The translations under genes and the position numbers were made by a program. Under the pieces are notes generated by a model. That model did not search any database and was not told where the DNA came from. It saw only the letters and a program-made list of their open reading frames with translations. This document shows positions 26,229 through 35,949 of a stretch of 64,000 nt of DNA, one piece after another (position 1 is the stretch's first letter; each line of letters opens with the position of its first letter). Where the stretch lies: contig CBDBLZ010000021.1 of NCBI GenBank assembly GCA_965207385.1, positions 744,001-808,000 on the forward strand, read 5' to 3'. This DNA comes from CAZXEU01 sp965207385 (GTDB taxonomy: Bacteria; Bacteroidota; Rhodothermia; Rhodothermales; Bin80).

Positions 26229-29200
26229 CTACTGAGACGGGGCCTGCTTCGAAAGGGATTCGAAGTACTTCTCTACCATGGTCCTGTACTCCGGCGGAAT
26301 GTCGTCTCGTCTGCCTCCGTACAGCTGTCTGGCAAGCTGGAGATAGTCCAGGCGCTGCCAGAGCTCCGACTCCAGTTCTGATAGGGGGTCCAGGAAACGC
26401 GCATCGAAAAACTGCTTGGCTGACTCCTCATCCAGAAGCACTCCGGTATGGTCGGCGCGCGTCAGGGCGTTCTGAACGCCGGCCAGTGCACGCTGCATGG
26501 CCTGATTGCCAGGATTCTGCTGTCTGAGGCGTTCTGCCATGTCGCGAGCGCGCGATAGCTGGCTCGAGAGGCGTGCCTCCAGGGCACGGCCATCGCCTTG
26601 GCCGCTACGCTGGCTCTGTGTCTCCAGCTGCTCCAGCTCCGACCGCAGGGCCTGCAAATCACCCAGGCTCCGCGTCAGTTCTTCCTCCTCGGATACCGGC
26701 AGCCCTTGAGCGAGTGTCTCCCGCGGTCCGTCCAGCCTTTGGAGACCTTCCAGGATTTCGTCTTCAATGCGATCTGCCGTCTCGGTCCAACCATTGCGAA
26801 GCGCATCGCGGGAATCTCGCATGTTGTCGGCAATCCGGCCCCGCATGGCCTGTTGCTGAAGGTTGCGCAGTGCAGTAGCGAGCTCCTGATCCTGGTTCTG
26901 GGCCTGCCGCTCCATGTCCCGGGCTTCCTGGAGAATGCGGGACATGTCTTCCTGTATTTGCTCGCGCTCGGCTTCAAGCGCGCCCGTATCTCTGCTGCCG
27001 TCTTCGACCGCCTGGCGTATGTCGCTTGCCAGCTCGCGCTCCCGGTCGGCAAGTTCAGTCAGGTCCTGATCCAGTCCTTCCACACGCTGGCGCAGCGAGC
27101 CCCGCGTGGCAACCTGCATATCCTGCTCCAGTTGACGCAGCTGATTAAGTGCCTGCTGCTGCCGTCCCATTGCCTCGCTCATGTTCTCACGCCGGAGCGC
27201 ACGCTGAGCTTCCTCCATGTTTCGCGCAGCGCGGTCAAGGCGCCGCTGCATGGCTTGTGTGCCTGACTGCTGCAACGACTGTGTCAATTCGCTTACTTGC
27301 TGCCTGAGATCGTCCTGATCACGCTTGAGGCGGTCCACAAACCGCTTTCTGTCCTCACCTTGCAGCTGGTCTGGATCGGTATCGTTTACCAGCTCCTGCT
27401 GTCTTCGGGCCAGATCCTTGACGCGTTGCATGGCCTCATCCAGCTCCTGGGCCTGCTGCGCGGGAGAGCCGGGCTGCCGAACCTCGTACTTGTCCTTGGA
27501 AATATCGAGCTCAAGGTCCATCAATTCTGTCATGCGCTCCTCGGTGGCTGACATTCCACCACCCATGCCGCGCTGCTGCCGTGCAACCTGCCGCTCCGTG
27601 TTCAATGCGTCCGCGCGAAGGAGATTGCTGAGGGCACGACGCTCGGGAGTTAGCGCCTTCTGCAGCTCTCCGTCTGAGAGATCTTCCACGGCTGCCTCCA
27701 TTTCAGAGACGGCTTCCTGCAAATATTCGACCAGCTTTCGCTGCGTCTCATCGGCACGGAGTTCAAGTGAAAGAGCCGTTGTCTCAATGCGGGAAGATAT
27801 GTTGTCCCGCAGGGTTTGCTGCGCATGCACAAGCGCTTCAAGTTCGGCATCGAAATCCGCATCTCTGTTCGTGCGCCGCAGCAGCCTCCACGTAGCCGCT
27901 ATAATCTCCTGCTGACTGACTACGAGACCACCTTGGCGCTGGGCACCTTGCCCCGATCCCTGGTTGGCTGCCTGTGCAAAAGACTGGTCGAAGGGCCTGA
28001 CTTCAATGAAGTACATGTCGGACACCTCCTCCTGGAAGGCGTCGCGGGCCCGGAGATAGTAGCTGATAACGTCCCCCGGCTGCAGCGTAAAGTCTTCCAG
28101 GAAGAGCAGTGTTTCTCCGGAAACAGCGGACCCTGCCTTGCCCGCAAGCAAGTCGACTTCCACTTCCGGCTCGCCGTTGACAGAAAAGTGCATTGCAAAG
28201 GCCGCTATAGCGTAATCGTCCTCGGCGTCGGCTGCAATGAGGACTTCCTCCACGGGGCTTGCGCGCGTGTCCCTGCCGGGATCGCGCATGGTGATTCTCG
28301 GCTTGGCGTCCTCGATCGCTACGATCTGATACTGGTCCGGGAACTTGTTGGCGTTTCCCGTGGCATCGCCAAGTCGAATCGTGTAGAGATCATCCTCATT
28401 GAGGCCAATTGTGCCCCGGAAAGAGCCGGGACCGAAGTGTTCCAGCGGCACGCGGCCACCGCTCTCCAGCATCATGGCAGCCTCGGTGGCCACTTCCGTC
28501 GCATGCACGGTTACTTCAACGCGTGAACCCCGCGGACCTCGAATGTCCCCACTGTCCTCGTCTGTTCTGTCTGGCAGTCCCGTGTAGGCAGGATAGCGGT
28601 ACGTTACATCAATGCTCGTAACAGCCGGAAACTCGTACAGCGAGATATGAAAGAGATCCGAGCGCCTGCCGCCCGCCTCGACGTAGTACTCGATTGGGGC
28701 CTGGATGTCGAAGAATTCCATCAGGAAAGAGGTCCCGTCCGTTCCCGGCTGCATGGGTGTTCGTGTCCACTTGCCCTCCGGCAGCTTGTGGGCAATCAGC
28801 ACCTCATTGTCAAACGGGTTCCTGAAGCTCGCGATGACCTGCTGCGCTTCGCCCTTTTCGATATTGACATCACCGGGTGAAACGGTCATGAATGCCTGAG
28901 GGACAAGCTCGCCGAGATTTATTTCCGAGGCCGTTACCCGAACCTGGTCCAGATTAGCCATCGCGAATACCAGAAATGCGGCCAGTCCGGCGGCGCTGCC
29001 GTACAGCAACAGCCGCTCCCGCATGCGGCTGACAAGGTCGCCGGGCATAATGCGGCGGCTCCATGCGGCGGCATCCTCGAATAGGCTGTCTACCAGCGGC
29101 TCTCCGCCGAGCGGCGCTGCTTCAACGGCGCTGTTCAGCCGATCCTCCAGGCCGGGAATGCGCTCTTCGACAAAAAGCGCCACCTGACGGTCACTCGGTC

Positions 29201-29444
29201 GCCGGAGGGCGGGGCGCACCAGGAATTGGGCCAGAATCCACGCCATGCCCCCGGCTGCCGCGGTCACAGCCAGCGCGAAGGCCACGGGCCTATCCTGGAG
29301 TGGCACGTACAGAAAGAACAGGGCGGCCAGGCAAGTCAGGAGCGCAAGGACGCTAATGGCTCCACCCATCAAGAGGACGCGGCGCAGGTAGCGCTTTCTC
29401 ACCTCCCGCACCAGGGAGTCGATCATTCGCCGGGACTTGCGCAT
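26229..29444 (-). CDS. DUF4175-like membrane protein with long coiled coil
   Basis: A 1071-residue protein. Two N-terminal transmembrane helices (~22-45, ~50-72) and a third near 165-185 precede beta-rich Ig-like segments to ~480. A very long Gln/Arg/Glu-rich coiled coil (~480-1000) follows, with runs such as L-R-Q-L-E-Q-D-M-Q. This matches the DUF4175 architecture found with BatA and VWA genes. The start at 29444 lies 19 bases past the upstream stop; a longer frame to 29510 would overlap that gene. The coiled coil may hold VWA partners together at the inner membrane. No enzymatic motif seen. Confidence 0.78.
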   Translation of the reverse strand: MRKSRRMIDSLVREVRKRYLRRVLLMGGAISVLALLTCLAALFFLYVPLQDRPVAFALAVTAAAGGMAWILAQFLVRPALRRPSDRQVALFVEERIPGLEDRLNSAVEAAPLGGEPLVDSLFEDAAAWSRRIMPGDLVSRMRERLLLYGSAAGLAAFLVFAMANLDQVRVTASEINLGELVPQAFMTVSPGDVNIEKGEAQQVIASFRNPFDNEVLIAHKLPEGKWTRTPMQPGTDGTSFLMEFFDIQAPIEYYVEAGGRRSDLFHISLYEFPAVTSIDVTYRYPAYTGLPDRTDEDSGDIRGPRGSRVEVTVHATEVATEAAMMLESGGRVPLEHFGPGSFRGTIGLNEDDLYTIRLGDATGNANKFPDQYQIVAIEDAKPRITMRDPGRDTRASPVEEVLIAADAEDDYAIAAFAMHFSVNGEPEVEVDLLAGKAGSAVSGETLLFLEDFTLQPGDVISYYLRARDAFQEEVSDMYFIEVRPFDQSFAQAANQGSGQGAQRQGGLVVSQQEIIAATWRLLRRTNRDADFDAELEALVHAQQTLRDNISSRIETTALSLELRADETQRKLVEYLQEAVSEMEAAVEDLSDGELQKALTPERRALSNLLRADALNTERQVARQQRGMGGGMSATEERMTELMDLELDISKDKYEVRQPGSPAQQAQELDEAMQRVKDLARRQQELVNDTDPDQLQGEDRKRFVDRLKRDQDDLRQQVSELTQSLQQSGTQAMQRRLDRAARNMEEAQRALRRENMSEAMGRQQQALNQLRQLEQDMQVATRGSLRQRVEGLDQDLTELADRERELASDIRQAVEDGSRDTGALEAEREQIQEDMSRILQEARDMERQAQNQDQELATALRNLQQQAMRGRIADNMRDSRDALRNGWTETADRIEDEILEGLQRLDGPRETLAQGLPVSEEEELTRSLGDLQALRSELEQLETQSQRSGQGDGRALEARLSSQLSRARDMAERLRQQNPGNQAMQRALAGVQNALTRADHTGVLLDEESAKQFFDARFLDPLSELESELWQRLDYLQLARQLYGGRRDDIPPEYRTMVEKYFESLSKQAPSQ

Positions 29445-29463
29445 CCTGCCGTTGCGTCTCGTA

Positions 29464-31476
29464 CTACTGAGGCCGGTTGGCCAGCCAGGTCTCCAAAAGG
29501 AACAGGCCAATCAGCAACATAATCACGGCGCGCCACAGTTTTTGTTCTCGCTCTTCGTCTTGCAGCACAAGTGCAGCCTCTTCCGGCGCGGGCGCCGACA
29601 CGCCGCGTCTGCCTGCTACCGCGGCGTAGGCTTCTTCCACGTCGCGCACTTCCAGAATCGATTCGGCCGGATCCGGGTTGACGGAAAACGGAATTCTCCG
29701 GCTCTCCCGGACAGCTACGTAGTGGCCGGGCAGTTCTGTCTCACGAAAGAAGCCGTTTTCCGCGTTGTCCACGGCCACTTTGTACACGTTGCCATCCGGA
29801 GCCCGGACATCCCACACATCGCCGCTCGTACCTGGAAGGGAAACGACGTCTCCGATGACGTATTGCTCCTGTTCGGCCGCAGATTCGAAGCTGTGTGACG
29901 CCGCATGGTGCAACAGTGGAACAAAGACCCCGCTGAGAGGCAAGTCCGTCCACTGCGTACTGAAAGTCGAAGTGTACGCGAGCAGTCTGCCGGCTCCGTG
30001 GCGCTTTTCCAGCAGAAACGGGTCGCCCGTATTGTAGTCGGCGGGCACAGTGGCCGTTGAGTCCGGGACCATGCGAACGTAGCGGCGGAATTTCGGCCGG
30101 AGCATAGCGCCGGTGCCGGACCGGGCAAATGGGGCAAAGATTGGATGCCTGTCGTCAATTCTGCCGAGCAAGAAGTCTTCACCTGGTTCTGGTTGCCGGA
30201 ATTCCATGGGCTGATCACCGGCTATGCCCAGCTGCCGCAAGGCCGAGGCATAGCCCTCCAGATCCGCGCTGGGTCCGAAAGACAGAATCACCCCGCCGCC
30301 GGCCGTGGCGAAGCGCTCCAAGGCAGCGATCTCCACCTGCGACAGTGTCGGAAAGTCGGCAGCAAAGACAACGCTGGCGCCCGTCAACTCGGAGGAGGTC
30401 AGACGACTGCTCAGGCGGACGATATATTGGGCGGCCGCACCCAGCTCAAAGGCCGTGCGGAGGAAAAACGCATTGCGCCGGTCGGGATCGGCGTCCACGA
30501 TAAGGACCACGGGACGGGCTGCCACTCGATACGTAAGGAAATACGTGTCGTCGGCCTGGAGCGCATCCTCACCCAGTCGCAGGCTGCCCTGAAAGTACCC
30601 CATGCGAGAGGCCAGTTGGCGGAAGGACGCAGCGGCACTAGTCAGGGCCGGAAGATCTCGCGCATCCACTCTCTCGCCGTCCGTCCAAAGTTGCACGGCA
30701 CTTTCCGGCCCATCGTTTCTGACTCTGGCATTCAAGTCCACGGATACCGTGTCGGCCGCACGCCGCATTGAAAGACCAAACGCCTCGAAATAGCTGTTTT
30801 CATGCCTGCCGTCCGCTACCGATTCGGTTACCACCGCGATATCATCCGGAAGCGTGAAATTTTCCAAGGCGCCCGTAAAGCCGCTTCTTTGGAAATCCGA
30901 AATAAGCACCACAGTCCGATCCTCGTGGCGCGCCTCTTGCAATATGTCTGCAGCAAGGCGGAGCGGTGCATGGAAGTCCGTCGTTCTAAAGGAGGGTAGG
31001 AGGGCGGATACGACGCCGCGATGCAGCGCAGCATCATCGCTGAGCTCCGTCAATTGCTCGGCAGAATCGCTGAAACCGACGACGGAGATCTCGTCGTTGG
31101 CTCCGGCGTCATCAATCAGGCGCAGTGCCAGCCGCCGGGCATCCTCGAATCTGTCGTACGCCTGCATGCTAAGCGACCGGTCGATCAGAAGAACCACCGA
31201 CTCATCCTGTCGCTCGGGCAGGAAGGGCAGGCTTTCCTCCGGAATAAAGGGTCGGGCAAAGGCCAGTGCGAGAAGTATCAGCATGCTGGCGCGAAGCGCG
31301 AGCAGAAGGAGGTCCTTGAGCCGCCTTCTGCGAACCACAGCCTTTGGGGAAGCCTGAACAAGCATCAAGGAACTGAACGGAATCCGCCTGGTCTGCCGCC
31401 GACGCACCAGGTGGGCCAGAACCGGCAGCAGCGCAGCGCCGGCTGCGATCAGAAAGAGTGGCGTGATGAAGGACAA
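29464..31476 (-). CDS. BatA-like protein with VWA domain
   Basis: A 670-residue protein. It starts with the BatA double-transmembrane module (M-S-F-I-T-P-L-F-L..., helices ~6-24 and ~54-74 separated by an R-R-R-Q-T-R-R loop). A VWA domain with MIDAS D99-R-S101-L-S103 follows, then a long periplasmic region, and a last helix near 650-665. Inner-membrane protein of the Bat cluster, expected to act with the DUF58 protein encoded 15 bases upstream. The MIDAS is complete, so divalent-metal-dependent partner binding is likely. Same strand and tight spacing with both neighbours argue for one operon. Confidence 0.85.
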   Translation of the reverse strand: MSFITPLFLIAAGAALLPVLAHLVRRRQTRRIPFSSLMLVQASPKAVVRRRRLKDLLLLALRASMLILLALAFARPFIPEESLPFLPERQDESVVLLIDRSLSMQAYDRFEDARRLALRLIDDAGANDEISVVGFSDSAEQLTELSDDAALHRGVVSALLPSFRTTDFHAPLRLAADILQEARHEDRTVVLISDFQRSGFTGALENFTLPDDIAVVTESVADGRHENSYFEAFGLSMRRAADTVSVDLNARVRNDGPESAVQLWTDGERVDARDLPALTSAAASFRQLASRMGYFQGSLRLGEDALQADDTYFLTYRVAARPVVLIVDADPDRRNAFFLRTAFELGAAAQYIVRLSSRLTSSELTGASVVFAADFPTLSQVEIAALERFATAGGGVILSFGPSADLEGYASALRQLGIAGDQPMEFRQPEPGEDFLLGRIDDRHPIFAPFARSGTGAMLRPKFRRYVRMVPDSTATVPADYNTGDPFLLEKRHGAGRLLAYTSTFSTQWTDLPLSGVFVPLLHHAASHSFESAAEQEQYVIGDVVSLPGTSGDVWDVRAPDGNVYKVAVDNAENGFFRETELPGHYVAVRESRRIPFSVNPDPAESILEVRDVEEAYAAVAGRRGVSAPAPEEAALVLQDEEREQKLWRAVIMLLIGLFLLETWLANRPQ

Positions 31477-31491
31477 GGCCTACGGAACGGG

Positions 31492-32391
31492 TCAGACTGT
31501 GCGTCGGGACCGGGCAGAAAGGTAGTTGAACAGTGCGCGGTCTAGGGGTTCGCTGGTCTGGAGCTGCGCGTAGTCTACGCCTAGCTGGCCGCATGCCTTG
31601 CGGATTCGGCCAGAGTACTGACTGAAATTATCGCGGTACAATTGCTGTGCGGTCTTGCCATCAACGATGATGCGCTCGTCAGTCTCCAGGTCCTGCAGTT
31701 CGATTACATCGGAGAATTCGAACTGCACCTCCTGCGGATCCAGTACATGAAACACGAGCACCTCGTGCCCGAGAAAACGAAAGTGCTTCAGCGCGTCCAC
31801 GAGCGGCTCCGGGTCGGCCAGAAGGTCACTGATCAGAACCATAAAGCCGCGGCGGTTGTGCAGATCGGCTATTTCGTGCAGCGGCTTGCCGAGGGCGGTC
31901 GTATGTGCCGGCGCTGCGTTTTCGAGCTCGCCCAGAATCGAAAACAGGTGTGCCTTCCCCGCGCGCGCAGCCAGGGCGGAGCGTATCTGCACATCAAATG
32001 TCGTCAGGCCGACCGCATCCCCTTGACGCGAAATGAGGTAGGCCAAAGAGCCAGCAAGAAAACAGGCATACTCCAGTTTGGTGGGGCCTTCGGACGAATA
32101 TCCCATGGAGGCGCTTGAGTCAACCAGGAGATGCAGGCGTGCATTGGTTTCTCCCTCGAACTCCTTCACATAGTAGCGGTCGGTTCTGGCGAAGACCTTC
32201 CAGTCAACGCGCTGCAGATCATCTCCGGGCGTATACGGCCGGTATTCCATGAAGTCCACGCTGAAGCCCTTGTAAGGACTTCGGTGCAGCCCTGCCAGGA
32301 ATCCCTCGACCACCCCCCGCGCCAGCAGTTCAAGGCCCGCGATTCGGGCCAGTACCTGTGGCGCGATGAAGCGTGTGCTGGCCGCCGGCAT
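31492..32391 (-). CDS. DUF58 domain protein
   Basis: A 299-residue protein. The DUF58 signature Y-R-P-Y-T-P-G-D-D-L-Q-R-V-D-W-K (50-65) with A-R-T-D-R-Y-Y-V-K-E-F follows. A VWA-like fold carries the metal-site motif D91-S-S-A-S-M. No signal peptide, so cytoplasmic. In most genomes DUF58 genes follow a MoxR AAA+ ATPase gene; here the upstream gene is a YncE-like propeller and no MoxR gene is seen in the window. The start is an ATG with good N-terminal agreement to the family. First gene of the DUF58 to caspase-like block. Confidence 0.9.
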   Translation of the reverse strand: MPAASTRFIAPQVLARIAGLELLARGVVEGFLAGLHRSPYKGFSVDFMEYRPYTPGDDLQRVDWKVFARTDRYYVKEFEGETNARLHLLVDSSASMGYSSEGPTKLEYACFLAGSLAYLISRQGDAVGLTTFDVQIRSALAARAGKAHLFSILGELENAAPAHTTALGKPLHEIADLHNRRGFMVLISDLLADPEPLVDALKHFRFLGHEVLVFHVLDPQEVQFEFSDVIELQDLETDERIIVDGKTAQQLYRDNFSQYSGRIRKACGQLGVDYAQLQTSEPLDRALFNYLSARSRRTV

Positions 32392-32453
32392 ATGCGCTCG
32401 CTGTACGGTTTATCCGATTGCCGTCGTTCACGGGATCAGGGTATTGTACAGCC

Positions 32454-33491
32454 TTAGCCGCCCCTGTTCCAGATGGCGATTCCACCGGCCTGCCTGCCGG
32501 TTTCGACTACGGCTATCAGCTGCTTTTCCCGGATATCCAGTATGTCTACCGCCCCGGGCTGGGCACCGACTCCTTCCACTGACACAAAGGCGAATGCGCC
32601 GTCAGCGGTGATTGCGATGCCGTGGGGAATCTGGCGGCTGTTGGCGATGCGGGCAATTTCCCGGCCGGCGTCCAGATCGAAGATTGCTGTGGCCGCTGCC
32701 GCCTTGAGTGTTGCAAAGAGGTAGCGGCCATCCGGCGTTATGCCCAGGTTGTAGGGTGCGCCCGGGGCGGACATGCGGCGGGATGCCTTCCACGCAATCA
32801 GATCAACCTCCACGATTTCGTTGTTGCCGTTGTTTGCCACATAGGCCAGTTCCCGGTGCGGGTGAGGCTCGACCCAGGTCGGCTTGCTGCCCGCTTCGGA
32901 ATGGGTGGGCATCCGGCGCGAGACGGCAAAGGTGCGCGCGTCGATTTCGAACAATTCGCCGGACATCATTGCAACAGAATAGTGCCGGTCACCGCCAGGT
33001 GAAAGCCGGCTTCCATGCGGCATGCTGCCGGTCGTCGTCCGGCCGATTTCAATCATCCGTGTCGGCTCAACAATGGATATGGTCCCGGGTCCGCCGTCGC
33101 CGTGGAGGTCGAAGTTCGCCACATACACCAGGCCAGTGAGATGCGATTCCTGCATGGTGGCAGGAAAAAGGCCCAGCTCCACGGCGGCGAGGACGTGATC
33201 CGTTCGCGTTGCGTACTTTATGAGCCTTCCATAGGGTTGACCGTGCGCTAGCGACAGGTACCAGAAGCGTCCGTCACGGCTTACGGTCAGGCCATGCGGA
33301 CCCTCGATCTCGGTTGGGATGCTGCCGACTTCAATCGTCTTTTCCACTCGGGCATGGGTGCCATCAAAGCTGATGAGCGCCACCTCGTCCTCGGATTCCG
33401 CTGCAACATATGCGTAATACGGCTGCGCCGCGCCCAGGCGCCACCATGCTGCCCAAAGCAGGATCAACAGAAGGGGTCGAAGAACCGCCAA
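32454..33491 (-). CDS. YncE-like beta-propeller protein, exported
   Basis: A 345-residue protein with a signal peptide (hydrophobic L-L-L-I-L-L-W-A-A-W-W, ending G-A-A-Q). Seven-bladed YVTN/YncE repeats include Y-A-Y-V-A-A-E-S, G-L-T-V-S-R-D-G-R-F-W, L-A-Y-V-A-N-N-G-N-N-E and L-G-I-T-P-D-G-R-Y-L-F. The start codon is TTG at 33491. The gene lies 62 bases upstream of the DUF58 gene on the same strand and may be co-transcribed with it, or be a separate unit. Surface or periplasmic binding protein; ligand unknown. Confidence 0.82.
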   Translation of the reverse strand: MAVLRPLLLILLWAAWWRLGAAQPYYAYVAAESEDEVALISFDGTHARVEKTIEVGSIPTEIEGPHGLTVSRDGRFWYLSLAHGQPYGRLIKYATRTDHVLAAVELGLFPATMQESHLTGLVYVANFDLHGDGGPGTISIVEPTRMIEIGRTTTGSMPHGSRLSPGGDRHYSVAMMSGELFEIDARTFAVSRRMPTHSEAGSKPTWVEPHPHRELAYVANNGNNEIVEVDLIAWKASRRMSAPGAPYNLGITPDGRYLFATLKAAAATAIFDLDAGREIARIANSRQIPHGIAITADGAFAFVSVEGVGAQPGAVDILDIREKQLIAVVETGRQAGGIAIWNRGG

Positions 33492-33531
33492 TAGAAAAGT
33501 GCCTCAGTATTCCGGTATCTGAGAAACGGTA

Positions 33532-34200
33532 GTGAGGTATCTTTTCTACTGCACCAGTGAATCGGAGTTGCCGGCGCTGAAGGCGCAAGGTGTACGCGAT
33601 GCAGTCCTTTGGAAGACGCTACAGAGCGCGCGTCGCACAAACGCCGAGGTAATTCTGGTGGTGGACGCAGCAAGCGTTACGGGCCTCGCATCGTCTCCCT
33701 CGAAGTCAACCTGGGCCGGGCTTGTTCCGCCCGCGGCTTTGCTTAATACCACTCCGTATCGCGCCCCCAAGGTCGTAATTGCCGGTGGCGGCATAGTGAT
33801 AAGAGTCCGCCTACGGGACATCCTTCTAATAAGGCGGCACGGGGTTTGGGATTTGCCAAAGGGGAAGCGGGCAAGGGGAGAGGCGGTGTCGGACTGCGCG
33901 CTGAGGGAAGTGGCGGAGGAGACCGGCGTAGAGGATCTGAGTCTCAAGGGACTACTCGGACAGACGATGCACGGCTATGCGCAAAGCGGACGCTACTTCA
34001 TGAAGGAGACTTTCTGGTACCTGATGCGAAGCCAAGCCACCTCCTTCAAACCGGCGCACATGGAGGGAATTGACGATGTCGCCTGGACGCCGTGGGCCGA
34101 GGCCGTTCCAAAGTTGGGGCACTCTACGCTTCAGGAATTCCTCCGTCTGGTTGGGTCCAGAGTGGAAGCCGAATTCGCTCGCCCCGCAGGGCAGCACTAG
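33532..34200 (+). CDS. Nudix hydrolase
   Basis: A 222-residue protein with a complete Nudix box at 111-133: G111-x5-E117-x7-R-E-V-A-E-E-T-G, preceded by G-V-W-D-L-P-K. These residues bind the metal that drives hydrolysis of a nucleoside diphosphate linked to another group; the substrate cannot be told from sequence. The first ~75 residues form an extra N-terminal region of unknown role. The start is GTG at 33532, 40 bases from the divergent YncE gene start, so the promoters of both must share this short gap. Confidence 0.88.
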   Translation: MRYLFYCTSESELPALKAQGVRDAVLWKTLQSARRTNAEVILVVDAASVTGLASSPSKSTWAGLVPPAALLNTTPYRAPKVVIAGGGIVIRVRLRDILLIRRHGVWDLPKGKRARGEAVSDCALREVAEETGVEDLSLKGLLGQTMHGYAQSGRYFMKETFWYLMRSQATSFKPAHMEGIDDVAWTPWAEAVPKLGHSTLQEFLRLVGSRVEAEFARPAGQH

Positions 34201-34826
34201 CGGCGTCAGACTCCCCACCAGGGCTTCGGAAGAGCGTGAAGGCAACAGTCCTGGCATGCGAAGGCGGTACTCTTTCGAGAGCACCCTGCATTGGGGAATG
34301 CGAGCCGGACTTCGCGCCTATTGCGCGGCTGCGGAGAGATAGCAGCCTGATCAGGACGGCGCCTCAGCCAATTGCCGTATTCCAGGCAGAACCGGTGGAC
34401 TCAATCAGCAGTCATGCGCCCAATTGTTCTGGCTGCAGAGTACTGGCCTGTCTCCCATGGAGCACAAGTAAAGCGCAGGTATTGTGGCTCACGCGGGCTC
34501 CCGGCGTGACGGGCTGCGGCACCCGCTGTTCGATGGCCCCGACTTGAATTTGGCGAACGCAGTGCATGGACCACCGGCATCCTCCGTCGCGGCTATGGCA
34601 CCCGGACGCAGACTTCAGCCAAACCGCAGGCCGAAAGACGTGCTCTGTCGGCGCTAGGGGTACACTTCCCGTTGGGCACGAAGAGCTGGCCGACAATCAC
34701 ATTGGCGCGGCGAGACGCCAGGCAAGGCGATTCCTGCCTCTTCGAGCAGGAATCCGGGAACCCGCAGTTTGTCGACTGCATGTACCTGCGAGCCAGACTA
34801 TCCTGTCACAAGCCGCACTCGGTCCC
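34201..34826. other. Intergenic, no supported gene
   Basis: A 626-base stretch between the Nudix gene and the dienelactone hydrolase gene, both on the plus strand. Several frames stay open by chance, including an upstream extension of the hydrolase, but none resembles a known protein. No tRNA, terminator hairpin or repeat was clear. Confidence 0.5.
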
Positions 34827-35714
34827 ATGAAGAAGCTTGACAAAACCGATCTGAACCCGGAAGTATTAGAGCTATTTGACAAGTATGTGCACAGCCTGAT
34901 AAGCAGGCGCGAATTCGTGGACCGCCTTTCCAGGTATGCGATAGGTGGAATTACGGTTGCCGGGATCCTGGAGTACCTGGCTCCAAAGTACGCGTCCTCT
35001 CAGCAGGTGCAGGCGGGGGATCCGCGGCTCGGCGAGGAATACGTGGAGTACGAGTCGCCAGAAGGCGCCGGCACCATGCGCGGGCTATTATGCACGCCGG
35101 AAGAGCAGCAAGGCCAGCTTCCGGGCGTAGTCATCGTCCACGAAAACCGTGGACTCAATCCGCATATAGAGGATGTGTGCCGGCGCGCAGCACTGGCCAA
35201 CTTTATTGCCCTGGCCCCCGATGCGCTGACACCACTGGGTGGCTATCCCGGCAACGACGACGAAGGTCGTACACTCCAGCGACAGCGAGACCGGGACGAA
35301 ATGCTGCAAGACTTCATTGCTGCCTTTGCGTACCTGCGAGCCCATCCCGGCTGCACCGGCAGTGTCGGAGTCGTGGGTTTCTGCTTTGGAGGATGGATCT
35401 CCAACATGATGGCTGTGCGCGTTCCGGAGCTGGGAGCGGCCGTCCCATTCTACGGGGGACAGCCGGCAGCGGAGGAAGTAGCTGCCATACAAGCCCCCCT
35501 GTTGCTGCACTTTGCGGAACTGGATGCGCGCGTAAACGAAGGATGGCCCGCCTACGAAGAGGCATTGAAGGCCCATGAGAAAGAATACACGGCCTATATG
35601 TATCCCGGTGTCCAGCACGGATTCCACAATGACACCACGCCACGCTTCGACCCGGAAGCAGCAGCGCTGGCCTGGCAGCGTACCGTGGATTTTCTGAATC
35701 AGCACCTCCGGTAG
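34827..35714 (+). CDS. Dienelactone hydrolase family protein, Tat-type leader
   Basis: A 295-residue alpha/beta hydrolase. Catalytic triad: Cys186 in G-F-C-F-G-G, Asp233 in E-L-D-A-R-V-N, His264 or His267 in V-Q-H-G-F-H. E106-N-R-G is the usual DLH glutamate segment. The N-terminus carries S-R-R-E-F (26-30) before a hydrophobic stretch G-G-I-T-V-A-G-I-L, a twin-arginine leader typical of DLH proteins in this group, so folded export is likely. The start at 34827 places the Tat motif normally; the longer frame back to 34566 has no family similarity. Substrate unknown; family members open lactones or cleave esters. Confidence 0.88.
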   Translation: MKKLDKTDLNPEVLELFDKYVHSLISRREFVDRLSRYAIGGITVAGILEYLAPKYASSQQVQAGDPRLGEEYVEYESPEGAGTMRGLLCTPEEQQGQLPGVVIVHENRGLNPHIEDVCRRAALANFIALAPDALTPLGGYPGNDDEGRTLQRQRDRDEMLQDFIAAFAYLRAHPGCTGSVGVVGFCFGGWISNMMAVRVPELGAAVPFYGGQPAAEEVAAIQAPLLLHFAELDARVNEGWPAYEEALKAHEKEYTAYMYPGVQHGFHNDTTPRFDPEAAALAWQRTVDFLNQHLR

Positions 35715-35949
35715 GTCGGCGGCGCAACATTGCGCAGGCTCGGGTCCAGGCGGCGGGATGGGCCCGTTTGTGGCCCGTGTAGGCAGCGTGCCCCAAGGGC
35801 AGCAATCGGGGCAGAGTCGGCGCCATGACTTGCGGCATTACGCCTGGAAGAATCACGCGCTGCGGATGCGTGCATAGCATCTGCGACGCAAGCTGTCCCG
35901 CGCTTCCATAGGCCGGCGGTCTCGTCATCCTGTCCGCAGGCCTGAACAG

